A DNA stretch of 64,000 nucleotides from Microbacterium sp. Leaf159 (GTDB taxonomy: Bacteria; Actinomycetota; Actinomycetes; Actinomycetales; Microbacteriaceae): contig NZ_LMOU01000001.1 in the NCBI RefSeq assembly GCF_001423615.1, positions 304,332 through 368,331 on the forward strand, read 5' to 3'. Positions 29,426 through 38,232 of this stretch are shown here, piece after piece. How positions within the stretch are numbered: the stretch's first letter is position 1; every line of letters begins with the position of its first letter. Under the pieces are notes generated by a model. It saw nothing but the letters and a program-made list of their open reading frames with translations, was not told where the DNA came from and did not search any database. Both the position numbers and the translations under genes were made by a program.

Positions 29426-30316
29426 ATGGCGCAGCGGATCGTGATCAGCGGTGCATCGGGTCTGATCGGCACAGCGCTCGCTTCATCGCTCCGCGCCGAC
29501 GGTGTGGAGGTGACGACTCTCGTGCGCCGGACGCCTCGTGCGACTTCCGAGGTCGAATGGTCGCCCGGCGAGCGCGAACTCGACCCGGACGTCCTGGCGG
29601 GGGCGGACGCCGTCGTCGCTCTCGGTGGCGCGAGCGTCGGCCGACTTCCCTGGACGCGCCGATATCGCCGCGAGCTCGTCGATTCCCGCCTCACGACGAC
29701 ACGTACGCTCGCGACAGCCGTGCGCACGCTGCGTGACGACGCTCCGGCGTTCGTCTCGGCATCCGCCGTCGGCTATTACGGTTCGGCGCCGGGGGAGACC
29801 CTGACCGAGGAGTCGCTCGCGGGGGACACGTTCCTCGCACAGCTCTGCGTCCGGTGGGAGCAGGAGGCGCAGCGCGCGGGGGAGCAGAGCAGGGTGGCGC
29901 TGCTGCGTACCGCCCCGATCATCCACCGCCAGGGCGTGCTCAAGCCGCTGATCCAGCTGACCCGATTCGGTGTGGCCGGTCCTATCGGACCCGGCACCCA
30001 GATCTGGCCATGGATCTCGCTCGACGACGAGGTGCGCGGCATCCGGCATGTGATCGATGCTCGTCTCGAGGGCCCCGTCAACTTCACCGGTCCCACGCGG
30101 GCGTCGGCGAACGACATCGGTCGGGCGCTCGCGAAGAGGATGCGTCGCCCGTTCTGGATTCCCGCGCCCGCCTTCGCGCTCCGTCTCGCGCTGAGCCGAT
30201 CCGCCGCCGACTCGCTGCTCCTGTCGGATGCGGACGTGCGGCCGACGGCGCTCGAGAGATCGGGTTTCGAGTTCACGCACACGACTGCGCAGCAGGCGGT
30301 CGACGCGGCGCTCTGA
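29426..30316 (+). CDS. TIGR01777-family NAD(P)-dependent epimerase/oxidoreductase
   Basis: A 296-residue Rossmann-fold protein of the extended SDR/epimerase class. The start RIVISGASGLIGTALASSLRADG is the nucleotide-binding loop, and SASAVGYYGSAPGETLTEES is the family's catalytic region, with Ser and Tyr in place. The C-terminal DUF1731-like part is present (VNFTGPTRASANDIGRALAKRMRRPFWIPAPAFALRL). This combination defines the TIGR01777 (YfcH-like) family, whose substrate is unsettled. A GAGGGAGCAGCC site precedes the ATG. Confidence 0.92.
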   Translation: MAQRIVISGASGLIGTALASSLRADGVEVTTLVRRTPRATSEVEWSPGERELDPDVLAGADAVVALGGASVGRLPWTRRYRRELVDSRLTTTRTLATAVRTLRDDAPAFVSASAVGYYGSAPGETLTEESLAGDTFLAQLCVRWEQEAQRAGEQSRVALLRTAPIIHRQGVLKPLIQLTRFGVAGPIGPGTQIWPWISLDDEVRGIRHVIDARLEGPVNFTGPTRASANDIGRALAKRMRRPFWIPAPAFALRLALSRSAADSLLLSDADVRPTALERSGFEFTHTTAQQAVDAAL

Positions 30317-30343
30317 TGCCACCGGGTCGACCGCTCTGCCGGG

Positions 30344-31108
30344 TCAGTGCCCGTGCGGGTCGCGTCGGTTGAGTGTCTCCACGACCTGGGCGTAGTCGCC
30401 CCGCGCTTCGCCGTAGCGCAGGAACTTCACGTTCTCGACCTGGATCTCGGTCGCCTCCGGTCGCGTCTCGATCAGCCCGACGACCTCGTCGACGAAGTCA
30501 TCGAGAGGCATCGCGAAGTCGCTGGACTCCTGGCCGGGCATGAGAGACGTGCGCACGGCCGGTGGCTCGAGCTCGAGCACCTTCACGGTGCTGCCATCGA
30601 GCTGCAGGCGCAGCGACTCGCTGAGCATGTGGATCGCTGCCTTCGTGGCGTTGTACGTCGGCGTCACTCGCAGCGGCGCGAAGGCCAGGCCTGACGAGAC
30701 CGTCATGATCGTGGCGTCGGGAACGGTGCGCAGGTGCTCGATGAATGCCGCGATCAGACGGATCGGGCCGAGCAGATTGGTGGTGACGGTCGCCTCTGCG
30801 GTCTCGAGGAACCCGGCCGGTGTCGTCCAGTCCTCGGCACGCATGATGCCCGCCATCGTGATGACGACGTTGAGGTCCGGGTGGTCGGCGAGCACGGTCT
30901 GCGCCGCGGCACGGATGCTGTCGGCATCCGCCGTGTCGATCGTGACCGTGTCGATGGTGGGGTTCTCGGCGGCGATCCGATCGAGCAGCTCGGTGCGGCG
31001 TCCGCCGACGATGACCGTGTTGCCGCGCTCGGCGAACTTCTGGGCGAGAGCGAGCCCGATGCCGCTGGTCGCCCCGGGGATGAAGATGGTGTTTCCGCTG
31101 ATGTTCAT
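30344..31108 (-). CDS. Short-chain dehydrogenase/reductase (DltE-like)
   Basis: A 254-residue classical SDR: cofactor loop GATSGIGLALA (about residues 11-21), NxAG-type motif as ITMAG, catalytic Ser in MTVSSGLAF and YNATK (Tyr-x-x-x-Lys). The sequence resembles DltE-type SDRs found next to MmyB-like regulators. The ATG is taken at 31108; upstream frame extension would run through the operator. It is divergent from the XRE/MmyB regulator at 31209 with a palindrome between them, and convergent with the TIGR01777 gene. Confidence 0.9.
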   Translation of the reverse strand: MNISGNTIFIPGATSGIGLALAQKFAERGNTVIVGGRRTELLDRIAAENPTIDTVTIDTADADSIRAAAQTVLADHPDLNVVITMAGIMRAEDWTTPAGFLETAEATVTTNLLGPIRLIAAFIEHLRTVPDATIMTVSSGLAFAPLRVTPTYNATKAAIHMLSESLRLQLDGSTVKVLELEPPAVRTSLMPGQESSDFAMPLDDFVDEVVGLIETRPEATEIQVENVKFLRYGEARGDYAQVVETLNRRDPHGH

Positions 31109-31152
31109 GCCTCCACTCTTCGTCCGAGGGGATCGGCCCACCAGAGAGCGCT

Positions 31153-31179
31153 CATCCAGGGATCCGCGATCCCTGGATG
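31153..31179. promoter_or_regulatory. Perfect palindrome (12-bp arms) between the SDR and MmyB-type regulator genes
   Basis: CATCCAGGGATC, a CGC spacer, then GATCCCTGGATG. The 12-base arms match without error. It sits between divergent genes, 44 bases from the SDR start and 29 bases from the regulator start, so a dimeric repressor bound here could silence both. The likely ligand is the MmyB-type protein at 31209. Confidence 0.8.
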
Positions 31180-31208
31180 ACTGCCGGCGCGCACGGGATA
31201 CTCGAGAG

Positions 31209-32045
31209 GTGGACAGAGAAGCACTGGCAGAATTCCTCGTGCGCCGCAGGGAGCAGCTGAAGCCGTCGGATGTCGGTCTCGGTGCCGGAGCGCGGCGTCG
31301 CACACCGGGCCTCCGCCGGGAAGAGGTCGCGCAGCTGGCGGCGATGTCGACCGACTACTACGCCCGTCTCGAACAGCAGCGAGGACCGCAGCCGAGTGTG
31401 CAGATCCTCGCGTCACTGGCGAGGGCGCTGCGACTCACCCCGGATGAGCGCGACTATCTGCATCGCATCTGCGGACACAGCGCCCCTGACCGCACGATGT
31501 TCACCGACTACGTGCACCCCGGCATGCTCCGGGTGCTGGATCGCCTCGACGACACACCGGCCTTCGTGGTGTCGGTGCTCGACGAGGTGCTCATCCAGAA
31601 CGACGCCGCGCGTGCGCTGCTCGGCGACTCGAGCGGACTGGAGGGACTCGAGCGCAGCGGGATCTACCGGTGGTTCGCGCACCCCGATGAGGAGCGTGGC
31701 CGTTACCCGCTGGAGGACCATCCGCGGCATGGTCGGGTGCTCGTCGCCTCGCTGCGGGCTGCCTATGGAGCGCTCGGCGAGCGCTCGCGTGCCGGCGACA
31801 TGGTCCGGGAGCTCTCCTCCCGGAGCGCCGAGTTCGCCGACCTCTGGGACGTGCACGAGGTGCGCAGGCGCTTCGAGGACCACAAGGTGCTCATCCACCC
31901 GGAGATAGGGCCGATCGAGGTCGACTGCCAGGCGCTCTTCACCGAGGACGAGTCGCAGGCGCTCATCGTGCTGACCGCCGCCCCGGGCAGCGACGCCGCG
32001 AGCAAGCTCGAGCTTCTCAGAGTGCTCGGGACGCAACGGGTCTGA
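31209..32045 (+). CDS. XRE-family transcriptional regulator with MmyB-like ligand-binding domain
   Basis: A 278-residue regulator. The N-terminal helix-turn-helix (about residues 10-75) includes RRRTPGLRREEVAQLAAMSTDYYARLEQQRGPQPSVQILASLARAL, the usual signature of this class. The C-terminal PAS-like MmyB domain (about 100-270) includes DTPAFVVSVLDEVLIQNDAARALLG and the HPEIGPIEVDCQALF strand. Proteins of this class commonly flank an SDR gene and control it, probably in response to a small hydrophobic ligand. The GTG at 31209 follows a CTCGAGAG site. The 3' end overlaps the convergent methyltransferase gene by 29 bases. Confidence 0.92.
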   Translation: MDREALAEFLVRRREQLKPSDVGLGAGARRRTPGLRREEVAQLAAMSTDYYARLEQQRGPQPSVQILASLARALRLTPDERDYLHRICGHSAPDRTMFTDYVHPGMLRVLDRLDDTPAFVVSVLDEVLIQNDAARALLGDSSGLEGLERSGIYRWFAHPDEERGRYPLEDHPRHGRVLVASLRAAYGALGERSRAGDMVRELSSRSAEFADLWDVHEVRRRFEDHKVLIHPEIGPIEVDCQALFTEDESQALIVLTAAPGSDAASKLELLRVLGTQRV

Positions 32046-32952
32046 CGGGCACCCAGCACGCCACGCGGCTGCGGTAGGCGGCGAACTCGGACCCGAATCG
32101 GGACTCGAGATCGGCCTCCTCGAGCGGTCGGACGACCGTGTTCCAGAGGATCGAGCCGAATAGCGAGTAAGCGACGACCATCCACGATCCGAGCAGGAGG
32201 CCGACCGCGACCCCCTGGGCGATACCGGCCACGGCCATCGGGTTGCGCACGTAGCGGTAGGGGCCGGTGATCACGAGTCGGTGCGCCATCTGCGAGGGGA
32301 GCGGCGTTCCCTCGCCCTTCACCGACATCGACACGGCCGACCAGATCCCGAGAGCCGTCGCGCAGACGAGCAGCACGCCCCCGGCGATCCGCACGCCGAG
32401 AGGGACGTCGATGCGGAGCATCCAGCGCGCCTCGACCAGCGACACGACGACGGGGATCACCAGGAGGAAGGTTCCCCAGAAGAAGAGCGTCTGCAGTCCG
32501 GTGCGGGCGAGCAGCCGCCCTGTACCGACCCGATCGGCGGATCGGAAGGCGAGCGGGCCGGTGACCATCCACTCCACCGGAACTCTGCCGAGGAGCAGGA
32601 TGATCGCCGACACGATGCTCGCTCCGGCGGCGACGACCATCAGAAGGGCACCCCACCCGGCAAGCGAGGTGAGCGTGGCGTAGACGCACATCGCCGCCGC
32701 CACCAGCGCCGTCCAGGGCGCGACCACCCAGAGCGCCCAGCGGAACCCGGCGGCGACCAGCGCGGACGCGACGACGAAGAGCGGGATGTCGAGCATCGCC
32801 ACAGGTGCGACAGGAAGGTCTCCGAGCGTGGCACGACGGACCGCGTCCGACAGCGGGACCGCGATCCACCAGAGTGCCCCCGCGAGAGCCTGGAGGGCGA
32901 AATACACCCGCGCCGTCACCGGAGTGATGCGGATGCCTGCGATGACGGGCAT
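32017..32952 (-). CDS. Membrane methyltransferase-like protein (ICMT/PEMT fold)
   Basis: A 311-residue polytopic protein with about seven hydrophobic segments. The C-terminus has the isoprenylcysteine carboxyl methyltransferase / phospholipid methyltransferase signature: HRLVITGPYRYVRNPMAVAGI, then RPLEEADLESRFGSEFAAYRSRV, which form the S-adenosylmethionine site in that fold. The substrate is unknown. It starts 27 bases before the aldo/keto reductase stop on the same strand and may be co-transcribed with it. Confidence 0.85.
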   Translation of the reverse strand: MPVIAGIRITPVTARVYFALQALAGALWWIAVPLSDAVRRATLGDLPVAPVAMLDIPLFVVASALVAAGFRWALWVVAPWTALVAAAMCVYATLTSLAGWGALLMVVAAGASIVSAIILLLGRVPVEWMVTGPLAFRSADRVGTGRLLARTGLQTLFFWGTFLLVIPVVVSLVEARWMLRIDVPLGVRIAGGVLLVCATALGIWSAVSMSVKGEGTPLPSQMAHRLVITGPYRYVRNPMAVAGIAQGVAVGLLLGSWMVVAYSLFGSILWNTVVRPLEEADLESRFGSEFAAYRSRVACWVPVRPVASRAL

Positions 32953-32979
32953 GCTCGCCAGTCTACGAGCGGGTTCCGA

Positions 32980-33819
32980 TCACGACTCCTCGTGCGTGGC
33001 CGGGTCGGCGTCGAAGAGGCGGCCGTCGCGGCGTCCGAGCGCGGTGATCGCCTCGACTTCGGAGGCGGAGAGCACGATCTCGCCCGCAGCCAGGTTCGAG
33101 GCCTGATGCTCGAGAGACGACGCCTTCGGGATCGCGACGGTCTCGCGGGCGACATGCCAGGCCAGAACGGTCTGCGCAGGGGAGATCCCGTGCGCTGCGG
33201 CGACCTCGCCGATCACCCGCTCCTGGATCAGCTCCTTGGCGCGTCCCAGCGGGCTCCAGGCCTCGGTGATGATCCCATGCTCGCGGTGATACGCCAGCTG
33301 CTCGTCCTGCGGGAAGTACGGGTGGACCTCGATCTGATTCACGACCGGGCGGACGCCCGTCTCGCGCTCGATGCGCTCCAGGTGCTCGGGAAGGAAGTTC
33401 GACACTCCGATCTGAGCGACGGTCCCGCGCTGCTGTGCCTCGACCAGTGCCTCCCACGCCTGCACGTACTCGTCCTGGTGCGGGTTCGGCCAGTGGATCA
33501 GGTGCAGGTCGATCGCGTCGACGCCGAGACGCGAGCGGCTCTCCTCGATGCTGGTGCGTGCCTTGTCGCGCGGGTGGTGGCGACCTGGAAGCTTCGTCGT
33601 GATGATGATCTCGGCACGGTCGACGTCGGCCGCGCGCACTCCGCGCCCGACGGAACCCTCGTTCTCGTAGTTGAAGGCCGAGTCGAGAAGGCGGTAGCCC
33701 GCACCGATGGCCGTGGCCACGGAGTCTGCCCCTGCATCGCCGTTGAGGGCGTATGTCCCGAAGCCGAGCGCGGGAAGAGCGAAGCCGTTGTGTGCGGTGA
33801 ACCGAGGAAGAGCCGTCAT
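32980..33819 (-). CDS. Aldo/keto reductase
   Basis: A 279-residue TIM-barrel NADPH reductase. The catalytic tetrad is visible: Asp and Tyr in LLDSAFNYENEGSVG, Lys in IITTKLPGRHH and His in LHLIHWPNP. The cofactor-binding C-terminal motif is VAIPKASSLEHQASN. The substrate cannot be inferred. The ATG at 33819 is 22 bases from the divergent YchJ-like gene, so their promoters must overlap. Confidence 0.93.
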   Translation of the reverse strand: MTALPRFTAHNGFALPALGFGTYALNGDAGADSVATAIGAGYRLLDSAFNYENEGSVGRGVRAADVDRAEIIITTKLPGRHHPRDKARTSIEESRSRLGVDAIDLHLIHWPNPHQDEYVQAWEALVEAQQRGTVAQIGVSNFLPEHLERIERETGVRPVVNQIEVHPYFPQDEQLAYHREHGIITEAWSPLGRAKELIQERVIGEVAAAHGISPAQTVLAWHVARETVAIPKASSLEHQASNLAAGEIVLSASEVEAITALGRRDGRLFDADPATHEES

Positions 33820-33841
33820 GCCGCCAGCGTACGCTTGTGGC

Positions 33842-34267
33842 ATGACGGGAGCGCGAAGTGTGGCGGTCGATGACGGCGGTGTGCCGGGTGACATGAGCCG
33901 GTGTCCGTGCGGGTCGGGTGACGTCTTCGGCGGATGCTGCGGCCCGCTGCTCGCCGGGTCTCCCGCCCCGACAGCCGAGCGTCTGATGCGGTCGCGATTC
34001 ACGGCCTTCGCGCTGCACGATGCGCCGTACCTCCGTGCCAGCTGGCATACGTCGACCCGCCCGGCGACGATCGACTTCGACGACGGCCTGGTCTGGAAAA
34101 GGCTCGTGATCGTCGATCGTGTCGCAGGCGGCCCCTTCGACCGTGAGGGCGTCGTCGAGTTCGAGGCGTTCTTCCGAGAGGGCGCGGAGCGCGGTTCGCT
34201 GCGTGAGCGCAGCCGCTTCGTGCGGGAGGGGCGGTCGTGGCTGTACCTCGACGGGCAGGTCGGGTGA
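33842..34267 (+). CDS. YchJ-like protein with SEC-C zinc motif (UPF0225)
   Basis: The product is 141 residues from the ATG at 33842; an in-frame ATG at 33893 would give a 124-residue form that starts near the conserved cysteines and may be the real start. SRCPCGSGDVFGGCCGPLL is the SEC-C/YchJ metal motif. YchJ-type segments follow: PTAERLMRSRFTAFALHDAPYLRASWHTSTRP, VEFEAFFREG and RSRFVREGRSWLYLDG. The function of the family is unknown. Confidence 0.88.
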   Translation: MTGARSVAVDDGGVPGDMSRCPCGSGDVFGGCCGPLLAGSPAPTAERLMRSRFTAFALHDAPYLRASWHTSTRPATIDFDDGLVWKRLVIVDRVAGGPFDREGVVEFEAFFREGAERGSLRERSRFVREGRSWLYLDGQVG

Positions 34268-34301
34268 TGCGCGCGGCCGCGCAGCGACTAGATTTGAGAG
34301 C

Positions 34302-35033
34302 GTGAACGCCAGCCCAGAACACCAGCGCATCCTGCTCGACGTCGCCGACCTGGACCGGCGCATCGCGCAGGCGGAGCGCGCACGCACCAAGCCCACGCAG
34401 GCGGCTCGGATCACCGAGCTCGTCGCGATCCGCCAGGAGCAGCTCCGCGAGCTGACGAGCCTGACCGGAACGCGTGACGACGTACGCACCGAGCTGACTC
34501 GGCTCGAGTCCGATGTCAAGCTCGTCGAGCAGCGCCGGGCCCGCGACGCAGACCGTCTTGCCGTCGCGACCAATCCCAAGGACGCGCAGGCGCTCGAGCA
34601 CGAGATCGCCAGCCTCACGAAGCGCCAGAGCGACCTGGAAGACATCGAGCTCGACGTCATGGGACGGGTCGAGGATGCCGATGCGGCGGTCGCCGCCCAG
34701 CAGGCCCTGCTCGCGACGACCACTGCCGAGGGCTCGGCGCTCACCGCGCAGGCCAAGGCCGACGTCGCATCGGCCACCGAGCTCGGCGCGCAGCTGACGC
34801 GCGACCGTGAGGCCGTCACCGCGGTCATTCCCGCACCGCTCCTCGCCGAGTACACACGCCGTGCCGCCAACAGCGCGGGCGCCGCTCTTCTCACGCGCGG
34901 CACCTGCGAGGGCTGCCGCATGTTCCTTCCGGGCACCGACCTGAACGACATCCGCAACGCGGCGGACGACCTCGTGGTCTCGTGCCCCGAGTGCGGCTGC
35001 ATCCTCGTCCGCACCGAGGAATCCGGGCTGTGA
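34302..35033 (+). CDS. Coiled-coil protein with C-terminal zinc ribbon (zf-RING_7 family)
   Basis: A 243-residue protein. Residues about 10-190 are a long helical hairpin rich in Glu, Arg and Ala, and residues about 200-235 hold a C4 zinc ribbon (GTCEGCRMFL and SCPECGCIL). This architecture is common in actinobacteria next to RNase H or NIF3-type genes; its role is not established, and nucleic-acid handling is often assumed. The GTG at 34302 gives the expected start. A DNA polymerase gene follows 25 bases later. Confidence 0.9.
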   Translation: MNASPEHQRILLDVADLDRRIAQAERARTKPTQAARITELVAIRQEQLRELTSLTGTRDDVRTELTRLESDVKLVEQRRARDADRLAVATNPKDAQALEHEIASLTKRQSDLEDIELDVMGRVEDADAAVAAQQALLATTTAEGSALTAQAKADVASATELGAQLTRDREAVTAVIPAPLLAEYTRRAANSAGAALLTRGTCEGCRMFLPGTDLNDIRNAADDLVVSCPECGCILVRTEESGL

Positions 35034-35058
35034 TCTCCGCGCCGCGCGCGCGACGGCG

Positions 35059-36753
35059 GTGAGCTCGCCACAGCACACCGAACGGCGTGTGGCGTTGCTG
35101 GCCCGACCCGGCGGATACACGGCAGTGGAACTCGCCGCCGACGATTCCGAGGTCGGACGCGTCGAACTCGCGGCGTCCGACATGCCGCGGTGGGTGTCCG
35201 ATCAGGAGGCGACGAACCCGCCGCGCTGGGTGATCCGCAGCGCGCGGGAGATCTATCCCGTACTGCTCGATGCGGGCGTTCTCCTCGGCCGCTCGCACGA
35301 CCTGCTTCTCTGCCACGCCATCCTCCGCGACACCGACAAGGTGGCGAGGCCGCTCGCACCCTCCTCATCATGGGTACGTCGTGAGCCCGTCGACGAAGCG
35401 CCTGCTCTCTTCGACGTCGTCGAGGAGAGCGAGTCCGGCGACCCCGTGGGCGACGCGCTCGAGCAGTATCGAGAGCAGCGCCGCGTGCTCCGCGACGGCA
35501 AGGACGGGAGGCTGACGCTGCTGACCTCCGCGGAATCGGCGGGGGGACTGATCGCCGAGGAGATGCGCGCCGCGGGTCTGCCGTGGAACGAAGCGGCGCA
35601 TGACGCGATCCTCACCGAGATCCTCGGCACGCGCCCTGCCGCAGGGGGCCTGCCCAGCCGGATGGTGGCGCAGGGAGAGCGTGTGCGTGCGATCCTCAGC
35701 GACCCGACCTTGAATCTCGAGAGCCAGCCCAAACTGCTCCGCGCACTGCACCGGGTGGGCGTGCAGGTCGAGTCCACGGGCCGATGGGAGCTGGCCCAGC
35801 ACAGCCACGCGGTCGTCGAGCCGTTGCTGGCGTACAAGAAGCTGTCACGCCTCCTCAGCGCCAACGGGTGGGCCTGGCTCGCGGAGTGGGTGCACGAGGG
35901 CCGCTTCCGGCCGATCTACATCACCGGGGGCGTCGTGACCGGGCGCTGGGCGTCCGCCGGCGGCGGTGCGCTCCAGCTGCCGCGCAACCTCCGCGCGGCC
36001 GTGCGGGCAGATGAGGGGTGGACGCTCGTCGTCGCCGACGTCGCGCAGCTGGAACCGCGGATGCTCGCGGGCATGGCGGGCGATCGGGCGATGGCGAAGG
36101 CCGCGCAGGGCAAGGACCTCTATGCCGGCGTCGTGGAGTCCGGGGCCGTCGCCACTCGTGAAGAGGCGAAGTACGCCGTGCTCGGCGCGATGTACGGAGC
36201 GACCACGGGCGACAGCGGCCGCCTCGTGCCGCGCCTGCGCAAGGTGTATCCACGGGCCATGGCCCTCGTCGACAAGGCCGCACGCTTCGGAGAGGACGGC
36301 GGAGTCGTCTCGACCTGGCTCGGACGATCCTCGCCTCGTCCGTCCACGGAATGGGAGGCGATGCAGGCACGGGCGACCGATGCCGACGCCGATCCTGCAG
36401 ACGTCGCTCTCGCGCGACGACGAGCGAGGGATTGGGGCCGGTTCACCCGCAACTTCGTGGTGCAGGGTACGGCTGCCGAGTGGTCGCTGATCTGGCTGGC
36501 CGAGATCAGGCATCGCCTGCAGGCGCTGCCCGATGCGGAACGGCCGGCGACGGCATCCGGAGTGTTCCGCTCCCGAGCGCACCTCGCCTTCTTCCTGCAC
36601 GACGAGGTGATCCTGCACGTTCCGGCCGATCAGGCGGAGGCGGCGGCGGATGCCGTGCGCGAGGCCGCAGCGGTCGCCACCCGGCGGCTCTTCGGCGGCT
36701 TCCCGATCGACGTGCCGCTGGATCTGCGCATCGCGGAGTCGGCCGAGAAGTAG
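35059..36753 (+). CDS. Family A DNA polymerase (bifunctional 3'-5' exonuclease/polymerase type)
   Basis: A 564-residue PolA-like protein without the 5' nuclease domain. All three polymerase motifs are present: motif A as VVADVAQLEPRMLAGMAGD (variant of DYSQIELR), motif B as REEAKYAVLGAMYG and motif C as FLHDEVILHVP. The N-terminal part is exonuclease-like by position, but I see no intact DED catalytic set, so proofreading is doubtful. Such stand-alone polymerases accompany the normal PolI in many actinobacteria. The GTG at 35059 is used, and the RNase P RNA gene begins 27 bases after the stop. Confidence 0.9.
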   Translation: MSSPQHTERRVALLARPGGYTAVELAADDSEVGRVELAASDMPRWVSDQEATNPPRWVIRSAREIYPVLLDAGVLLGRSHDLLLCHAILRDTDKVARPLAPSSSWVRREPVDEAPALFDVVEESESGDPVGDALEQYREQRRVLRDGKDGRLTLLTSAESAGGLIAEEMRAAGLPWNEAAHDAILTEILGTRPAAGGLPSRMVAQGERVRAILSDPTLNLESQPKLLRALHRVGVQVESTGRWELAQHSHAVVEPLLAYKKLSRLLSANGWAWLAEWVHEGRFRPIYITGGVVTGRWASAGGGALQLPRNLRAAVRADEGWTLVVADVAQLEPRMLAGMAGDRAMAKAAQGKDLYAGVVESGAVATREEAKYAVLGAMYGATTGDSGRLVPRLRKVYPRAMALVDKAARFGEDGGVVSTWLGRSSPRPSTEWEAMQARATDADADPADVALARRRARDWGRFTRNFVVQGTAAEWSLIWLAEIRHRLQALPDAERPATASGVFRSRAHLAFFLHDEVILHVPADQAEAAADAVREAAAVATRRLFGGFPIDVPLDLRIAESAEK

Positions 36754-36780
36754 TCACGCGCCGACGTAGACTGGGACTGC

Positions 36781-37139
36781 GAATGGGTCGACTGGACGGC
36801 CGCGTGGCGGGTGACCGCACCGAGGAACGTCCGGGCTCCTCAGGGCAGGACGGTGGGTAACGCCCACCCGGAGCAATCCGCGAGAAAGTGCCACAGAGAG
36901 CAGACCGCCCCGCAAGGGGTAAGGGTGAAAGGGTGGTGTAAGAGACCACCGGGGGCCATGGTGACATGGCCCGCCAGGTAAACCTCGTCCGGAGCAAGGT
37001 CAGACAGAGGATGTTGACGCGGCTCGCCGAGTCCTCGGGTAGACCGCTAGAGTGCCACGGCAACGTGTCGCCGAGAGAGATGGCCGTCGAAGGGGCGAAG
37101 AACCCCGGAACAGAACCCGGCGTACAGGTCGGCCCATTC
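36781..37139 (+). ncRNA. rnpB: RNase P RNA (bacterial class A)
   Basis: This is the catalytic RNA that matures tRNA 5' ends. The conserved CR I block GAGGAACGTCCGGGCTCC lies near 36822 and the universal 3' block ACAGAACCCGGCGTACAGG near 37110. The ends pair as helix P1: GAATGGGTCGAC (36781-36792) with GTCGGCCCATTC (37128-37139), one G-U. AGAAAGTGCCACAGAGAG in the middle is the specificity-domain core. The length is about 359 nt, as in actinobacteria. A strong terminator follows at 37152. Confidence 0.96.
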
Positions 37140-37151
37140 GCCCAGACGTGC

Positions 37152-37183
37152 AGAAGGCCCCGCTGATCCAGCGGGGCCTTCTT
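37152..37183 (+). terminator. Terminator of rnpB
   Basis: AGAAGGCCCCGCT-GATCC-AGCGGGGCCTTCTT is a 13-pair stem ending in TTCTTC. It also faces the 3' end of the convergent ppgK gene (stop at 37198) and may serve both. Confidence 0.88.
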
Positions 37184-37197
37184 CGTGATCTGGGGCT

Positions 37198-37944
37198 TCA
37201 GTCGCCCGCGAGGGACGCCGCGCCGATGATGCCCGAGTTGTTGCGGTGGATCGCCGGGACGATCGGAGTCTTGAGGTCGAGCAGCGGCAGGAAGTCTCCC
37301 GCGTTCTTCGACACGCCGCCGCCGACCACGAACAGATCGGGGCTGAACAGGAACTCGATGTGCGAGTAGAACTTCTGCAGACGCTCTGCCCAATCGGCCC
37401 AGCTGAGCCCCTCGCGCTCGCGTGCCGAGGTCGCGGCGTAGGTCTCGACGGACTCGTACTCGCCGAAGTTCAGGTGACCGAGCTCGGTGTTCGGAAGCAG
37501 CACGCCGTCGTAGAGGAACGCCGACCCGATGCCGGTGCCGAGGGTCGTGAGAAGCGTGAAGCCGCGCACGTCGCGGGCGGCGCCGTGGCGAGCCTCGGCG
37601 ACGCCGGCCGCATCCGCGTCGTTCACGAAGACGATGTTGCGCCCGAGGCCGTCTCGGAAGAACCGCTCGGCGTCGAAGTCGACCCACTCCTTCGAGACGT
37701 TGGCGGCGGAGAGCGTCTTGCCGCGCTTGACGATGGCGGGGAACGCCACGCCGAGGGGGAGAGTCGAGTCGTGCACGTCGAGAGTCTTCAGAACCGTCTT
37801 CACGGCCGCCAGGACGTCCTGGGGCGATGCGCCCTCAGGAGTGGGGACGCGCACCCTGTCGGAGGCCATGATGCCGTGCTCGAGGTCGACCAGACCTGCC
37901 TTGATACCCGTGCCGCCGATGTCGACGCCGATCGCTTTTGCCAT
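37198..37944 (-). CDS. ppgK: Polyphosphate glucokinase (ROK family)
   Basis: PpgK phosphorylates glucose using polyphosphate or ATP. The 248-residue product has the ROK phosphate motif IGVDIGGTGIKAGLVD at the N-terminus, the catalytic Asp in FVNDADAAGVAE (about residue 105), TTLGTGIGSAFLYDG, and the PpgK-type ELGHLNFGEYESVETYAA block, which replaces the zinc-binding cysteines of other ROK kinases. The ATG at 37944 is used. It is divergent from the SPOR-glnA2 genes across 70 bases. Confidence 0.94.
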   Translation of the reverse strand: MAKAIGVDIGGTGIKAGLVDLEHGIMASDRVRVPTPEGASPQDVLAAVKTVLKTLDVHDSTLPLGVAFPAIVKRGKTLSAANVSKEWVDFDAERFFRDGLGRNIVFVNDADAAGVAEARHGAARDVRGFTLLTTLGTGIGSAFLYDGVLLPNTELGHLNFGEYESVETYAATSAREREGLSWADWAERLQKFYSHIEFLFSPDLFVVGGGVSKNAGDFLPLLDLKTPIVPAIHRNNSGIIGAASLAGD

Positions 37945-38014
37945 GGTCGATAGCTTAGCGACCGCCGCCAGCGCCAGTAGGATCGATGACACCACGTGAT
38001 GAAGGGGATCTGCC

Positions 38015-38230
38015 ATGTCGAACGGCGATGAGAAGTACTGGTACAACCTGGAGACCGGTCAGGTGGAGTTCGGCATGATCTCGCCGTCCGCCGATCGGGT
38101 CGGTCCCTTCGACACCGAGCATGAGGCCGCCCATGCCCCGGAGAAGATGCAGGAGCGCTCGCGCGCCTGGGCCGACGAGGAAGCAGCCGAGAGCGGCTGG
38201 GACGCCGGCATCGGCAAGGGCGCAGAGTAA
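38015..38230 (+). CDS. Small SPOR-domain-like protein
   Basis: A 71-residue acidic protein. KYWYNLETGQVEFGMISPSADRVGPFDTEHEAAHAPEKMQERSRAW resembles the short SPOR-like proteins found before glnA in Microbacteriaceae. There is no signal peptide, so a wall-binding SPOR role is doubtful. AAGGGGATCTGCC precedes the ATG. glnA2 begins 2 bases after the stop, so the two are co-translated. Confidence 0.82.
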   Translation: MSNGDEKYWYNLETGQVEFGMISPSADRVGPFDTEHEAAHAPEKMQERSRAWADEEAAESGWDAGIGKGAE

Positions 38231-38232
38231 CC

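Noticed and set aside
36966..37166. Small open frame within the RNase P RNA region
   Set aside because: It lies inside rnpB, whose conserved blocks and P1 pairing explain the sequence.
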